The position numbers and the translations under genes are program-made. A model generated the notes under the pieces. It made no database searches, was not told the DNA's origin, and worked only from the letters and a program-made list of their open reading frames with translations. From NCBI GenBank assembly GCA_947302175.1, contig CAMYVB010000001.1:62001-126000 (forward strand): a stretch of DNA of 64,000 bases, written 5' to 3'. Position 1 is the first letter of the stretch. Each line of letters opens with the position of its first letter. Below, piece after piece: positions 42,566 to 52,100 of this stretch. This stretch comes from an uncultured Bacteroidales bacterium (lineage in GTDB: Bacteria > Bacteroidota > Bacteroidia > Bacteroidales > UBA932).

Positions 42566-43426
42566 ATGAAAAGATTCATTCCCTTCATAGCCGCCCTTTT
42601 CTGCCTTGCAGCTTTGTTTGAGGCCCCGTGTGCGGCCCAGGGCACGGTCACTACGCGCAAGGTCCGCCTTTCCGATTTCCCCGAGAAAACCACCCGCGTG
42701 GTCCTTTCCGGCAGCGAATTGTTCAACAACGCCCTCAAGGAGCAGATTTCCGCTTCCTGGAGGCTCTCCCCGTACGAGTTCTGCACCTTCGAGGAGTACG
42801 AAAAGGGAAAGGAGGTGCCCGGGTGCTACTATCTGGTGGCGGCGAGCGCAGCGAGCGGCCGCGAAGCCGATCCGGGAATAATCGTCCTCTGCCTCGAAAA
42901 GAGCGGAAGCAAGGGGGATGAAGACCCCATGAAGACAGGGTTCGAGGTAGTGAACCTGCCCTGCGCGGCTTCCGATTCCCCTTCCGGCAGGGAGTTCGCC
43001 TTCCTTCCCGCCTTCATCACCATCATCCAGCGCTATGTCGAAGAAGCCATGACTTCCGACGTGGTGAGCTACGCCGGCCTTTCCGGCAACCCCACCCTTC
43101 TGCTGAAGGATAAGGACCTGAAAGTAGTCTTCTCCGAGGATGACCTTGCTTCTCCCAAGGTTTGGGACCCCTCCTACGAAGACAAGAACATGGTCCTGAT
43201 GGACGAAGACGAGGCCGACGAGCTCTTCACCCAGGCCGCAGAAAACACCGTGGTGAGCTACGTCGTAGCCCCTTCCAAGCCCGAAAAGGGCGCCGTCTGC
43301 TACAAGATGCTCATACGCGCCGACACCTACGAGCTCTGCTATTTCGGCAAGCACAACATACGCGGCGGCTTCCCCGCCGGATTTGCGGTCAAAGACCTCA
43401 AGGCAATATCACTAACACGTAAATAA
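42566..43426 (+). CDS. Secreted protein of unknown function
   Basis: 286 residues with a clear signal peptide (RFIPFIAALFCLAALFEAPCAAQ, cleavage near residue 25). I do not recognise a named domain. The mature part begins with VTTRKVRLSDFPEKTTRVVL and has WRLSPYEFCTFEEYE and GCYYLVAA, which look like conserved family blocks; there are three cysteines after the signal and no membrane helix. Composition resembles its neighbours, so there is no sign of recent transfer. It is the first gene of a run with a PMM-like lipoprotein (11 bases later), cmk, ispH and a symporter, and has its own -7 element. A periplasmic role is all that can be inferred. Confidence 0.75.
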   Translation: MKRFIPFIAALFCLAALFEAPCAAQGTVTTRKVRLSDFPEKTTRVVLSGSELFNNALKEQISASWRLSPYEFCTFEEYEKGKEVPGCYYLVAASAASGREADPGIIVLCLEKSGSKGDEDPMKTGFEVVNLPCAASDSPSGREFAFLPAFITIIQRYVEEAMTSDVVSYAGLSGNPTLLLKDKDLKVVFSEDDLASPKVWDPSYEDKNMVLMDEDEADELFTQAAENTVVSYVVAPSKPEKGAVCYKMLIRADTYELCYFGKHNIRGGFPAGFAVKDLKAISLTRK

Positions 43427-43437
43427 TCAGCGAGATT

Positions 43438-44370
43438 ATGAAAAAAACGCTCTCATATCTGTTTATCATATGCGGACTCTTCGCCGCTTCCTGCGCGTCC
43501 GGCCCCCGTCCTATAGTAGTCAACGTCCCCGAAGGGGAGGTGGTGGAGCAGGCCGTTCCCCTGACATACGGCGCTTCCTGCCCCACGGCCCAGTCAAGCC
43601 GTCTTGAGGGCTCCACGAGAGTATTCACCCTCGGCGAAGGCAGCCACAAAATCGAGCGAGTCCCCAAGAGGCTCGTCTGCATGGACCTGGACGGCACCCT
43701 CACCCAGCACCGCACCCCCCTCGATTCAGCGGCCCGCGCGGCCCTGGATAAGCTGGGAGAGCGCTATAAGCTCCTTATGGTGGGCGGCGGCAACGCCACC
43801 CGCATACACAACCAGATGGGCGGGTACCCCATAGAGATACTTGGCAACTACGGCATGAGCCACGGCGACGTGGTGGATGGCGAGTGGAAGATAGTCCGCG
43901 AGACGACGGTCCCCATCGATACCGCCTTCTTCCTCGAAAAGACGGGCTATTTCCGCGAGAAATACGGCTACACCGAGTACTACGGAGAGCCTCTCGAGTA
44001 TCACCCTTCAGGCATGGTGACCTTCGGCCTGGCCGGCACCAAGGCCCCCGTGGAGGTCAAGCTCGCCTTCGACCCCGACAAGGCAAAGCGCCGCGCGATG
44101 TATCCCGAAGTGTGCGAGGTGTTCAAGGACTACTCAGTGTTCATAGGCGGCACCACCTCCTTTGACTTCACACCCAAGGAGTACAACAAGTACTCCGCAA
44201 TAATCGCCTACGCCGCCGAACACGGCTACACGCCCGAGGAAGTCATCTTCTTCGGCGACGACATGGGCGAAGGCGGCAACGACTCGCACGTGCGTCTCGG
44301 CGGCCTGGACTACATCCTAGTCGAAGACTACCGCGATTTCCCCGCCCTCTCGGCCTTCCTTCTTGATTAA
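43438..44370 (+). CDS. Phosphomannomutase-like HAD hydrolase, predicted lipoprotein
   Basis: 310 residues; signal peptide with lipobox FAASC (Cys19), so predicted to be lipid-anchored outside the cytoplasm. After a 60-residue spacer comes a HAD-IIB domain: MDLDGTLT (nucleophile Asp83, acid Asp85), VGGGNATRI (motif II), and IGGTTSFDFTPKEYNKYSA with Lys251, then FFGDDMGEGGND (Asp274, Asp275, Asp282). The last two blocks closely resemble eukaryotic-type phosphomannomutase (GGxxSFDVFPEGWDK, FFGD..PGGND). Such enzymes are normally cytoplasmic; here a sugar-phosphate phosphatase outside the cytoplasm is more likely than a mutase. It lies between a secreted protein of unknown function and cmk, overlapping nothing. 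Confidence 0.82.
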   Translation: MKKTLSYLFIICGLFAASCASGPRPIVVNVPEGEVVEQAVPLTYGASCPTAQSSRLEGSTRVFTLGEGSHKIERVPKRLVCMDLDGTLTQHRTPLDSAARAALDKLGERYKLLMVGGGNATRIHNQMGGYPIEILGNYGMSHGDVVDGEWKIVRETTVPIDTAFFLEKTGYFREKYGYTEYYGEPLEYHPSGMVTFGLAGTKAPVEVKLAFDPDKAKRRAMYPEVCEVFKDYSVFIGGTTSFDFTPKEYNKYSAIIAYAAEHGYTPEEVIFFGDDMGEGGNDSHVRLGGLDYILVEDYRDFPALSAFLLD

Positions 44371-44383
44371 CCCCGTCAAGACT

Positions 44384-45082
44384 ATGACAGTACCCGATAT
44401 AATCATAGCGGTGGACGGCTATTCCTCGACGGGCAAAAGTACGCTCGCCAAGATGATAGCTTCCCGCTTTTCGCTCCTTTATCTCGACTCCGGAGCCTTG
44501 TACAGGGGAGTGACCCTCTTTGCCCGGGAAAACGGCCTGATAGACAAAGACTCAAATATCGACCTCCCCGCCCTTGAAAAGGCGCTCGAGATCCTCGATC
44601 TGCACTTTGTCCAGACTACCGAAGGCAGCCTGACCCATATCGGGAGACGCTGCGTAGAGAAAGAGATAAGGTCACTGGAGGTTGCAAACCAGGTGAGCCC
44701 CATCTCTGCCGTGCCTTTCGTGCGGGCTTTCGTGGACAATAAGCTCCACGAGGCGGGAGCTGCCGGCCGCGTCGTCATGGACGGCCGCGACATAGGCACC
44801 ACGGTATTCCCCAATGCCGGCCTCAAGATTTTCATGACAGCCTCGGTCGAGGTGCGCACTCAGCGTCGTTTCGACGAAATGGTCGCAAAAGGCGGCAATC
44901 CCGATTTCGAGGAGGTGAAAAAGAACCTCCTGGACAGGGACTGGATTGACTCCCATCGCGAGACTTCACCCCTATCCCGCGCCGACGACGCCTTCATCCT
45001 TGACAATTCCGAAATGACCCTCGGCGAAGAGCTCGCCTGGGTGGAAGGCATCATACGCGGCCGCTTCGGCATTCTGGAATGA
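44384..45082 (+). CDS. cmk: Cytidylate kinase
   Basis: Phosphorylates CMP and dCMP to the diphosphates. ATG 44384 gives 232 residues; an in-frame TTG at 44363 overlaps the previous stop and is less likely. P-loop DGYSSTGKSTLAKM is near the N-terminus, followed by LDSGALYRGVTLFA, GRRCVEKEIRSLEVA, MDGRDIGTTVFPNA and LLDRDWIDSHRETSPLSRADDA, all diagnostic. ATGA overlap with ispH shows coupling, an arrangement common in Bacteroidota. Confidence 0.95.
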   Translation: MTVPDIIIAVDGYSSTGKSTLAKMIASRFSLLYLDSGALYRGVTLFARENGLIDKDSNIDLPALEKALEILDLHFVQTTEGSLTHIGRRCVEKEIRSLEVANQVSPISAVPFVRAFVDNKLHEAGAAGRVVMDGRDIGTTVFPNAGLKIFMTASVEVRTQRRFDEMVAKGGNPDFEEVKKNLLDRDWIDSHRETSPLSRADDAFILDNSEMTLGEELAWVEGIIRGRFGILE

Positions 45083-45984
45083 GCGCCCTGAGCGTAGAAA
45101 TAGACCCCCATGCCGGATTCTGCGGGGGAGTCATCCGCGCCATAAGCAGTGCGGAGGGCTTCCTAGATGCGCATCCCGGCGGCAAGCTCTATTCCCTGGG
45201 TGCCATAGTGCACAACGAGGAAGAGCTCTCGCGCCTCGGCGCCAATGGCCTCGAAACGGTCAACCTTGACAGCTTGGAAAAAATAGCGCCCGGTGGCGGA
45301 GTGCCAGTGCTGATACGCGCCCACGGCGAGCCCCCCAAGACCTATGAACGTGCGGCGGCAAAGAATTACGAAGTCCTCGACTGCACCTGCCCTGTAGTTC
45401 TCAAGCTTCAGAAGGACATACGCAAGGCTTACCTTCGTCTCCGCCCGACAGGCGGCCAGCTTATCATTTTCGGCCGCGTGGGGCACGCCGAGGTCCTTGG
45501 CCTTCTCGGCCAGGTGGACGGCGACGCGCTTGTGGTCGAGAGCGAGGCCATGCTCGAAGAAATGCTTTCAGAAGGTAAAATCCGCACCGGCGGCCCCATA
45601 GAAATCTTCTCCCAGACCACCAAGAGCCCCGACGGGTACGCGCGCCTCTGCGAAAGGCTGAGAGCCGCAATGGCTGACCCTTTGCAGCTTTCTGTCCACG
45701 ATACCATATGTACCCAGGTGGCGCGCCGCCACGAGAGCCTGAGCTCATTTGCCCGCAGCCACGACGTGATTCTTTTCGTAACCGGGAAAGAAAGCTCCAA
45801 CGGCGCCGTCCTTTCCGAGCTTTGTCGCTCTTTCAACCCCAGGACCTACCGCATCAGCTCTCCGCAGTCCATTGAGCACGGGTGGTTCCGCCCCGGCGAC
45901 AGCGTAGGCGTCAGCGGCGCCACGTCCACTCCAAAGTGGCTCCTCGAGCAGGTCGCCGCCTTCGTTTCTTCCCTGAAAATCTGA
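45079..45984 (+). CDS. ispH: 4-hydroxy-3-methylbut-2-enyl diphosphate reductase
   Basis: Last enzyme of the MEP isoprenoid pathway, giving IPP and DMAPP; an iron-sulphur enzyme. 301 residues. The three cluster cysteines are visible in AGFCGGV, CTCPVV and HDTICTQVARRH; EIFSQTTKSPDGY and GATSTPKWLLEQV near the end are also typical. Translationally coupled to cmk (ATGA). Its product feeds uppS at 62.2 kb and miaA at 20.3 kb in this same window. Confidence 0.96.
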   Translation: MSALSVEIDPHAGFCGGVIRAISSAEGFLDAHPGGKLYSLGAIVHNEEELSRLGANGLETVNLDSLEKIAPGGGVPVLIRAHGEPPKTYERAAAKNYEVLDCTCPVVLKLQKDIRKAYLRLRPTGGQLIIFGRVGHAEVLGLLGQVDGDALVVESEAMLEEMLSEGKIRTGGPIEIFSQTTKSPDGYARLCERLRAAMADPLQLSVHDTICTQVARRHESLSSFARSHDVILFVTGKESSNGAVLSELCRSFNPRTYRISSPQSIEHGWFRPGDSVGVSGATSTPKWLLEQVAAFVSSLKI

Positions 45985-45989
45985 CAGCC

Positions 45990-47465
45990 ATGCATGCCGG
46001 CACAATAGATCTAATCATAATCGCCGTCTATCTGACAGGCATCACCCTTTTCGGATGCTCCTTCTACTTCCGCAAAGGCGGCAAGGACGAAAGGACTTTC
46101 ACCACCGGCGGCGGTCGCATCCCCGGCTGGGCGATAGCGCTCTCTATTTTCGCCACCCAGGTGAGCTCCATCTCCTACCTTGCGCTCCCGGCGAAGGCCT
46201 ATCTGAGCAACTGGAACTGTTTCGTCCTAACGCTCACCATACCCATTGCGGCGCTGGTGGCCTCTAAATGGTTCGTCCCCTTCTATCGCAAATCCACTTC
46301 GGTGAGCGCCTACAGCTTCCTCGAAGAGCGTTTCGGCCCCTGGGCACGCATATACGCGAGCGCCTGCTTCCTCGTGATGGAGACGGCCCGAAGCGGCGTA
46401 ATACTCTTCCTCCTCGCGCTCACGCTCAAATCCGTGCTGGGCATGTCTTGCTTCTGGATAATAGTGGTGACGGGCGTAGTGACCATGCTATATTCCATGC
46501 TCGGTGGCTTCAAGGCCGTCATATGGGCCGACGCCATCCAGTCGCTCATACTGCTGCTGGGCACAGTGGCGGTCATCGTGAGCCTGTGCTTTAATATTCC
46601 GGTCGGGCTTGGTGAAGGCATAAAGATGGCCTGGGATGCAGGCAAATTCAGCCTCGGCTCGTTCTCAATCGCCGAGTGGGGGACTGAGACCTTCTGGGTC
46701 GCGTTCATGTACGGCCTTTGTGTCAATCTCCAGAACTACGGCATAGACCAGAGCTTCACCCAGCGCTACGTGGCGGCCAAGGACGACCGCTCGGCTTCGC
46801 GCTCGGCCTTCTCCGGCGCCATGATGTACATTCCCGGCACCTTGCTTTTCGTTTTCACCGGCACTTTGCTCTGGATATTCTCCCAGACCCACCCCGGCCT
46901 CATTCCCGACGACGTCGCAGTGCAGTCCGACGCCGTCTTCCCCTGGTACATAGTCAACCGCCTGCCTCACGGGGTCAGCGGCCTGCTGGTCGCCGCCATC
47001 ATCGCCGCCGCCATGAGCACTATTGCTGCGACGCTGAATTCAGGCTCCACGGTGCTGCTTGAGGACTACTACAAGCGCCTCCGTCCCGCTAAGGCTTCCA
47101 ATGAGCGCAATCTGCGCTTCCTCAGGGCCACTACCGTCCTGCTGACTGTGGCCTCGATATGCGTCGCAGTGGCTGTGATGAATGTAAAGAGCGCCCTGAC
47201 CGCATGGTGGGGTATGCAGAGTGTCCTTTCGGGCGGCATGCTGGGACTATTCCTGCTGGGCGCGTACTCCAAGCGCACCACTTCGCTGCAGGCTGCCATC
47301 GCAACGGTGCTCGGCGTCGTGGTAGTCATATACATCACCTTCGGCCAGAAGATACTGCATCTGCCGTATCTGATTCACGTCAATCTTTCCATCGCGCTCG
47401 GCACCCTGACCCTTTTCTTCGTGGGCTGGCTGCTATCCACTCTCAAACGCCCTGCCGCCAGGTAA
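45990..47465 (+). CDS. Sodium:solute symporter (SSS family)
   Basis: Inner-membrane sodium-coupled symporter, 491 residues and about 13 hydrophobic segments. ATG 45990 is chosen, five bases after ispH; the longer open frame lies within ispH. Family signs: GGGRIPGWAIALSIFATQVSSISYLALPAKAY (helix 1-2, shown in part), LGGFKAVIWADAIQ (the sodium:solute signature), and AAIIAAAMSTIAATLNSGSTVL with Ser/Thr residues that form the second sodium site. Substrate unknown: sugars, sialic acid and organic acids are all possible. It ends the gene run at a strong hairpin. Confidence 0.88.
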   Translation: MHAGTIDLIIIAVYLTGITLFGCSFYFRKGGKDERTFTTGGGRIPGWAIALSIFATQVSSISYLALPAKAYLSNWNCFVLTLTIPIAALVASKWFVPFYRKSTSVSAYSFLEERFGPWARIYASACFLVMETARSGVILFLLALTLKSVLGMSCFWIIVVTGVVTMLYSMLGGFKAVIWADAIQSLILLLGTVAVIVSLCFNIPVGLGEGIKMAWDAGKFSLGSFSIAEWGTETFWVAFMYGLCVNLQNYGIDQSFTQRYVAAKDDRSASRSAFSGAMMYIPGTLLFVFTGTLLWIFSQTHPGLIPDDVAVQSDAVFPWYIVNRLPHGVSGLLVAAIIAAAMSTIAATLNSGSTVLLEDYYKRLRPAKASNERNLRFLRATTVLLTVASICVAVAVMNVKSALTAWWGMQSVLSGGMLGLFLLGAYSKRTTSLQAAIATVLGVVVVIYITFGQKILHLPYLIHVNLSIALGTLTLFFVGWLLSTLKRPAAR

Positions 47466-47472
47466 AACAATA

Positions 47473-47503
47473 CAGGCTGCCGTGGTTCGGCAGCCTGCAT
47501 TTT
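47473..47503. terminator. Strong hairpin terminator between the symporter and efp genes
   Basis: Perfect 10-base stem CAGGCTGCCG (47473-47482) and CGGCAGCCTG (47488-47497), loop TGGTT, then CATTTT. It lies between convergent genes and may serve both strands. Confidence 0.88.
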
Positions 47504-47522
47504 ATAATGTCCTTTTTATGGA

Positions 47523-48092
47523 TTATTTCACTCTCTGGCCGTAGCTGCGGTCGGTGGTGTTGACGGTGATGGTCTCACCGGTCTCGATGAAGAGGGGGAC
47601 CATGATCTTGGCGCCGGTCTCGAGGGTGACTTCCTTCATGGCGCTCGATGAGGCGGTATTACCCTTGACGGCGGGCTCGGAATAAGTGACCTGGAGGGTT
47701 ACGTAGGTGGGAAGCTCGCAGGTGAGGCACCTCTCTTCGGGCTCGGTGAGGAACATCATTTCCACGTGCTGTCCTTCTTTCATGAGGTCGGCGTTCTCGA
47801 CGACGTCGTGGGGAAGGGTGATCTGCTCGTAGGTCTCTTCGTGCATGAAGTTGAAGGCTTCGCCGTCGTCATAGAGGAACTGGTAGGGACGCCTTTCGAC
47901 GCTGATGACGTCGATCTTGGCGCCGGCGGTGAAGGTATTCTCAAGGATGCGGCCGTTTTCGAGGTTGCGGAGCTTGGTTTTTACGAAGGCGGGGCCTTTG
48001 CCGGGCTTTACGTGCTGGAAATAAACAACGACGCAGGGCTTGCCGTTGTAGTCGATGTAAAGACCGTTTTTGAAATCAGCTGTTGTTGCCAT
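47523..48092 (-). CDS. efp: Elongation factor P
   Basis: Relieves ribosomes stalled at polyproline. 189 residues, three beta-barrel domains. The tip loop HVKPGKGPAF has an unmodified-looking Lys32 at the position modified in E. coli; no EpmA/EpmB gene is visible here. The C-terminal GETITVNTTDRSYGQRVK is typical. Single gene with a clear promoter (48132-48162) and a leader of about 35 bases. Confidence 0.96.
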   Translation of the reverse strand: MATTADFKNGLYIDYNGKPCVVVYFQHVKPGKGPAFVKTKLRNLENGRILENTFTAGAKIDVISVERRPYQFLYDDGEAFNFMHEETYEQITLPHDVVENADLMKEGQHVEMMFLTEPEERCLTCELPTYVTLQVTYSEPAVKGNTASSSAMKEVTLETGAKIMVPLFIETGETITVNTTDRSYGQRVK

Positions 48093-48131
48093 AAAACTTT
48101 ATTTATCGATAAAATATATCCTTACAGACCG

Positions 48132-48162
48132 CAAATTTAATTATTTGCTTTTTTCTTTGCAA
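48132..48162 (-). promoter_or_regulatory. Promoter for efp
   Basis: On the minus strand TTG (48162-48160), 20 bases, TAAATTTG (48139-48132); ATG at 48092. Confidence 0.65.
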
Positions 48163-48231
48163 GAGGGCGTATATGACGGAACCAGCCGCGAAAAGCGGCC
48201 GGGTTTTTCACTATGCTTGAGGAGAAGACCC

Positions 48232-48660
48232 CTATTGCATGGGCTCTATGGTGAGGTGCTGTATCTTGTAGCCCGAAGCGGGGTTGGAGTTGTCTATATT
48301 GACGAAAATCGTGACCATGTAGGTCTCGTCGCCGGTCTTAAGGGTGCCTATGGCGTATTTGAGATTGTTTTTCCCTGCCGTATGGGAGATGGAGAAAGCG
48401 CGGGGGGGATTGGTGTCGAGGAAACTCCTTACAATCTGGCGGGCCTGGGTCTTGCTGGAATTGTAGGACTTACCTTCTATACTGACTTCAAGATTGTCTG
48501 CAAACCAGGCGGAAAGGCTGGCGGCATCGCCCTGGGAAAGATACTTCGAAATGGGGATGAAAACGTCGAACTCGTTGCTCTGGGCTTCGGCCTTTAGTCC
48601 GGGCAGGAGCAGCAGCGAAAGCAGCAGCGACGGAAGGAGTATTTTATGAAAATGGTTCAT
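48232..48660 (-). CDS. DUF4783 family secreted protein
   Basis: 142-residue exported protein. The signal peptide is strongly hydrophobic (LLPSLLLSLLLLPGLKAEAQ). The mature part, with ISKYLSQGDAASLSAWFADNLEV, KTQARQIVRSFLDTNPP and YAIGTLKTGDETYMVTIFV, matches the DUF4783 pattern (NTF2-like fold), a Bacteroidota family of unknown function. ATG 48660 is chosen because it starts the signal peptide; an in-frame ATG at 48693 would put 11 extra residues in front. It is divergent from rlmH, a neighbour it often has in this phylum. Confidence 0.8.
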   Translation of the reverse strand: MNHFHKILLPSLLLSLLLLPGLKAEAQSNEFDVFIPISKYLSQGDAASLSAWFADNLEVSIEGKSYNSSKTQARQIVRSFLDTNPPRAFSISHTAGKNNLKYAIGTLKTGDETYMVTIFVNIDNSNPASGYKIQHLTIEPMQ

Positions 48661-48680
48661 ATTGTAACGGGCCTTCAAGA

Positions 48681-48711
48681 TTGCAAATATCAAGCCACCT
48701 GCTTATCTTTG
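48681..48711 (+). promoter_or_regulatory. Promoter for rlmH and the histidine kinase
   Basis: TTG (48681-48683), 20 bases, TATCTTTG (48704-48711); ATG 10 bases further at 48722. On the other strand GATATTTG (48691-48684) may be the -7 of the DUF4783 gene. Confidence 0.62.
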
Positions 48712-48721
48712 CAGCAGAAGG

Positions 48722-49195
48722 ATGAAGATAAGTCTTATCACCGTAGGCAAGACCGATGTCAAGTGGGTCAAGGAGGGGCTCGAAGAGTATGTTTCGAGGC
48801 TCTCCCGCTACGTCCCGTTCTCACTAATAGAAATCCCACAGTTGAAAGCAGCCCCTTCGATGCCGCAGGAAAAAGTTAAGGAGATTGAAGGCGAAGCCGT
48901 CCTTAAGCGAATCAAGCCTTCGGACGAAGTCATACTACTCGACGAGAGGGGGAAAATGTTCAGTTCGCAGGAATTCGCATCGCTTCTCGAAGGGAGGATG
49001 GCCCACGGCTCCAGGGATATGGTTTTCGTGATAGGCGGGGCCTTCGGATTCTCGGAAAAAGTGTACGAAAGGGCCTCGTCCCTTATGTCCTTGTCCAAAA
49101 TGACCTTTACCCACCAGATGGTTAGAACGATTTTTGCAGAGCAGCTCTACCGAGCGTTCACCATCATTAGGGGAGAACCTTACCATCACGAATGA
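48722..49195 (+). CDS. rlmH: 23S rRNA (pseudouridine-1915-N3)-methyltransferase
   Basis: SPOUT methyltransferase that modifies pseudouridine 1915 of 23S rRNA. 157 residues. It starts MKISLITVGKT; the SAM-binding knot has LLDERGKMFSSQEFA, FVIGGAFGFS and MTFTHQMVRTIFAEQLYRAFTIIRGEPYHH, which is the family C-terminus. Its stop overlaps the ATG of the large histidine kinase gene (ATGA), so both are on one mRNA. Confidence 0.96.
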   Translation: MKISLITVGKTDVKWVKEGLEEYVSRLSRYVPFSLIEIPQLKAAPSMPQEKVKEIEGEAVLKRIKPSDEVILLDERGKMFSSQEFASLLEGRMAHGSRDMVFVIGGAFGFSEKVYERASSLMSLSKMTFTHQMVRTIFAEQLYRAFTIIRGEPYHHE

Positions 49196-52100
49196 AACTC
49201 TTGCCAAAGTGCCTTTCCCCCAAGGACTTACTTGCCCTGATGCTGACGATGGCATCAGTGGTTATCCTGTGCCTGTCCCTATTTACCTGGAAGGGAGGCT
49301 ACGATGCCTCCGACAATGTGCGCAAAGTGGAGCGCAGGCTGTCGAGGCGCTTTGCCGTACTCGAAGAAGAGATGGAAAAGGCTGCCATGCAGTCCGGCGA
49401 CGAGTGCCTCAGGGAAGGCCAGCTTCCCGCCGACATGGTGGTGTACAGGTACCATAACGACACGCTCCGCGCCTGGAGGGGTCAGTTCCCCCTTAAAAAC
49501 GACGACCTTTCCCCCCGCAGCTCCTTCCAGCTCTTCGCCAATCCCAAGGCCCAGTACGAGTCCCCGCTTGCGTATGCATCCGTCGTGCCGGCCCTTATGA
49601 ACATGGGGCCGAAATGGTTCCTCATAAAAAAGGCTGAATACGACAATATTACAATTATAGGCGGCCTGGAGATAACTGACGACAACGATTCGCGTTCCGC
49701 CAACAAGGTTAATCCCAAGCTCGGAGTTTCTCCCGTCCTGTCGGTCGTTCCGCTCTCGGAGACCGGAGGAGTGGCGGTCACCCTGCGCGGTGACGACGTG
49801 TTCAAGCTCCTGCGCTCCGACACCGCCGCCGAGGGGAGCGTGCGCTCCCTCCTGCTTTGGATAGCGTACCTGCTCTTCGTCGTCGCCGCGCTGCTCTTCC
49901 TTCACAACGACAAGACGCTGGGACGCTTTCACATGACTTTCCCGCTGCTGCTCGCAGTGACGCTGCTCCTGTATTTCATGGGACGCAAACCGGGCGTGCT
50001 GGGCCCCTTATTCTCGCCTTCGCTCTATGCCGACGGCGGGCTGCTATACTCCCTTGGCGCAGTCATGATTATAAACGTGCTCGTCATAGTGCTCGTGCTT
50101 TGCTGCTACTTTGTGCGCATGGAGCTGCTGCGCGACATTAAAAGGTCGAAGCATCCCGATTTCGCTCTCGGAGCGGTGGCAGTCACTTCGGTTCTTCTGA
50201 TCGGCTTCGTCTGGGCGTACACCATATACGCGATGAGGAGCATTACGCTCAATTCCAGCATAAATCTCGAGCTTTACAAGCTGGGCGAGCTTTCCTTCTA
50301 TTCCGGACTGGTCTATTTCGCCTTCCTTGCGCTCCTGATGACGGTGCCGCTCCTGCTCCAGATGCTAAGGCCCGCGCTCAAGCGCTTCACCCACAAGCGT
50401 TTTGATGCCTTCTCTCCGTTTTGCAGGGTAGCAGTCGCCGCCATATTCGCCATCAGCGTAATCACCGTTACGTCCATCTCCGGATTCCGCAAGGAGCAGA
50501 ACCGCCAGGCCGTGTGGGCAAACCGCCTGTCGGTGGACAGGGACATAGTTTCAGAGCTCCACCTTCGCTCACTCGAGCGTACCATCGAGCGGGACAACGT
50601 GATTTCCGCCCTCTCGGGCGTTAAGGGCAGCGAGGACGTGATTCTGAACCGCATATCGGAGAATTACCTTTCCCGTTTCATCCAGGACTACGACATATCC
50701 GTCGTACTGCTTCCCGATGACGGGACTTCCGTTTTCGACAATGAGTTCGCAAGGCGCAAACTGGAGGACGGCGAGGTCATTTCCCCCGGTTCCCACTTCC
50801 TGTATACCAACCCCGGCGGAGTCCATGCCGTATATACCGGAGTCTTCGCATACTACACTCCCTACAGCGGCTTAACCCATATGTTTCTCGAGCTGGAGCC
50901 CAAAGCCAACAAACAGGACAAGGGCTATTCGAGCCTTCTTGGCATCTCCAGCTCAGGCAAGGTCCTCATACCCCGCACCTACGACTATGCCAAGTACTCA
51001 GGCCGCGACCTGACGTCGCTCAGGGGCAATTTCGCCTATCCCACCGCTCTCAACGAGGACCAGTACCACATGATATTCGAGACGCCCGCCCCCCGTTTCC
51101 GTGAAGGCGGCTATCTCCATTTCATCAACCGAATCACCCCCGAGGAAGCGATACTCATTTCCCGACCCGTGATTTCCGTCAGCCGCTATGTGACCGGCAT
51201 GGTCTCCCTCGCCCTGACTGCATTTCTCCTGGTCACTTCGCTCCTGCTCACGCGCGTGCGCAAGCGCACCCCTTCCTCCGAGCGCCACTACTTCCGCTCG
51301 AGGGTAATCAGCGTGCTCGTTATGTCGCTCATCGTGACCCTTGTCACCATGGCCTCGGTCAGCGTGTTTTTCGTCTACCAGAGGAACGAGCACAACCAGC
51401 AGGCCATGATGACCGACAAGCTGGCCAACATACGCTCGCTCGTGGAGTACGCGTGCAAGGGTGCCGAAAACATAGAACAGCTCTCGGGCAAGGACTTCAG
51501 GGACGAACTGGAACGCGCCGGCAACCTTTCGAACTCGGACATCTCCCTCTACACCACCGAAGGCCGCGTCTTCGATTCCACCCTGCCTGAGATATTCGAC
51601 CGTGAGATTCTAGGCTGCCGTCTCGACGAGGACGCCTTCCACAACATAGTCCACGAAAAGAAACGCTACTACATAAACGAGGACAAGATAGGCTCCAAGC
51701 GCTACAACGCCCTATACGCCCCCATCTTTACTTCTTCTGGCAAGATGCTCTGCATCATGAGCTCCCCCTACACAGGCGAGAGTTACGACTTGCGAATGGA
51801 GGCGGTCCAGCATTTTATCACCATCCTCACGGTATTCCTCATCCTGCTCATCATCGCCCGCTTCATGACCCGCACCGTGGTCTCCAGGATGTTCAAGCCT
51901 CTCGAGCTTATGAGCAAGAAGATGAGCGCCTCCGACGTGGAGAGCCTCGAATACATAAGCTATGACAACGACGACGAAATACGCTCCATAGTCGAGTCGT
52001 ACAACCGCATGGTGGACGACCTTACGCGCAGTACAAGGCAGCTCGCACAGGCCGAAAGGGACAAGGCCTGGAGCGAAATGGCGCGCCAGGTGGCGCACGA

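Noticed and set aside
49192..49330. Frameshift joining rlmH and the histidine kinase
   Set aside because: The ATGA overlap is a normal coupled start; both proteins have complete, recognisable ends.
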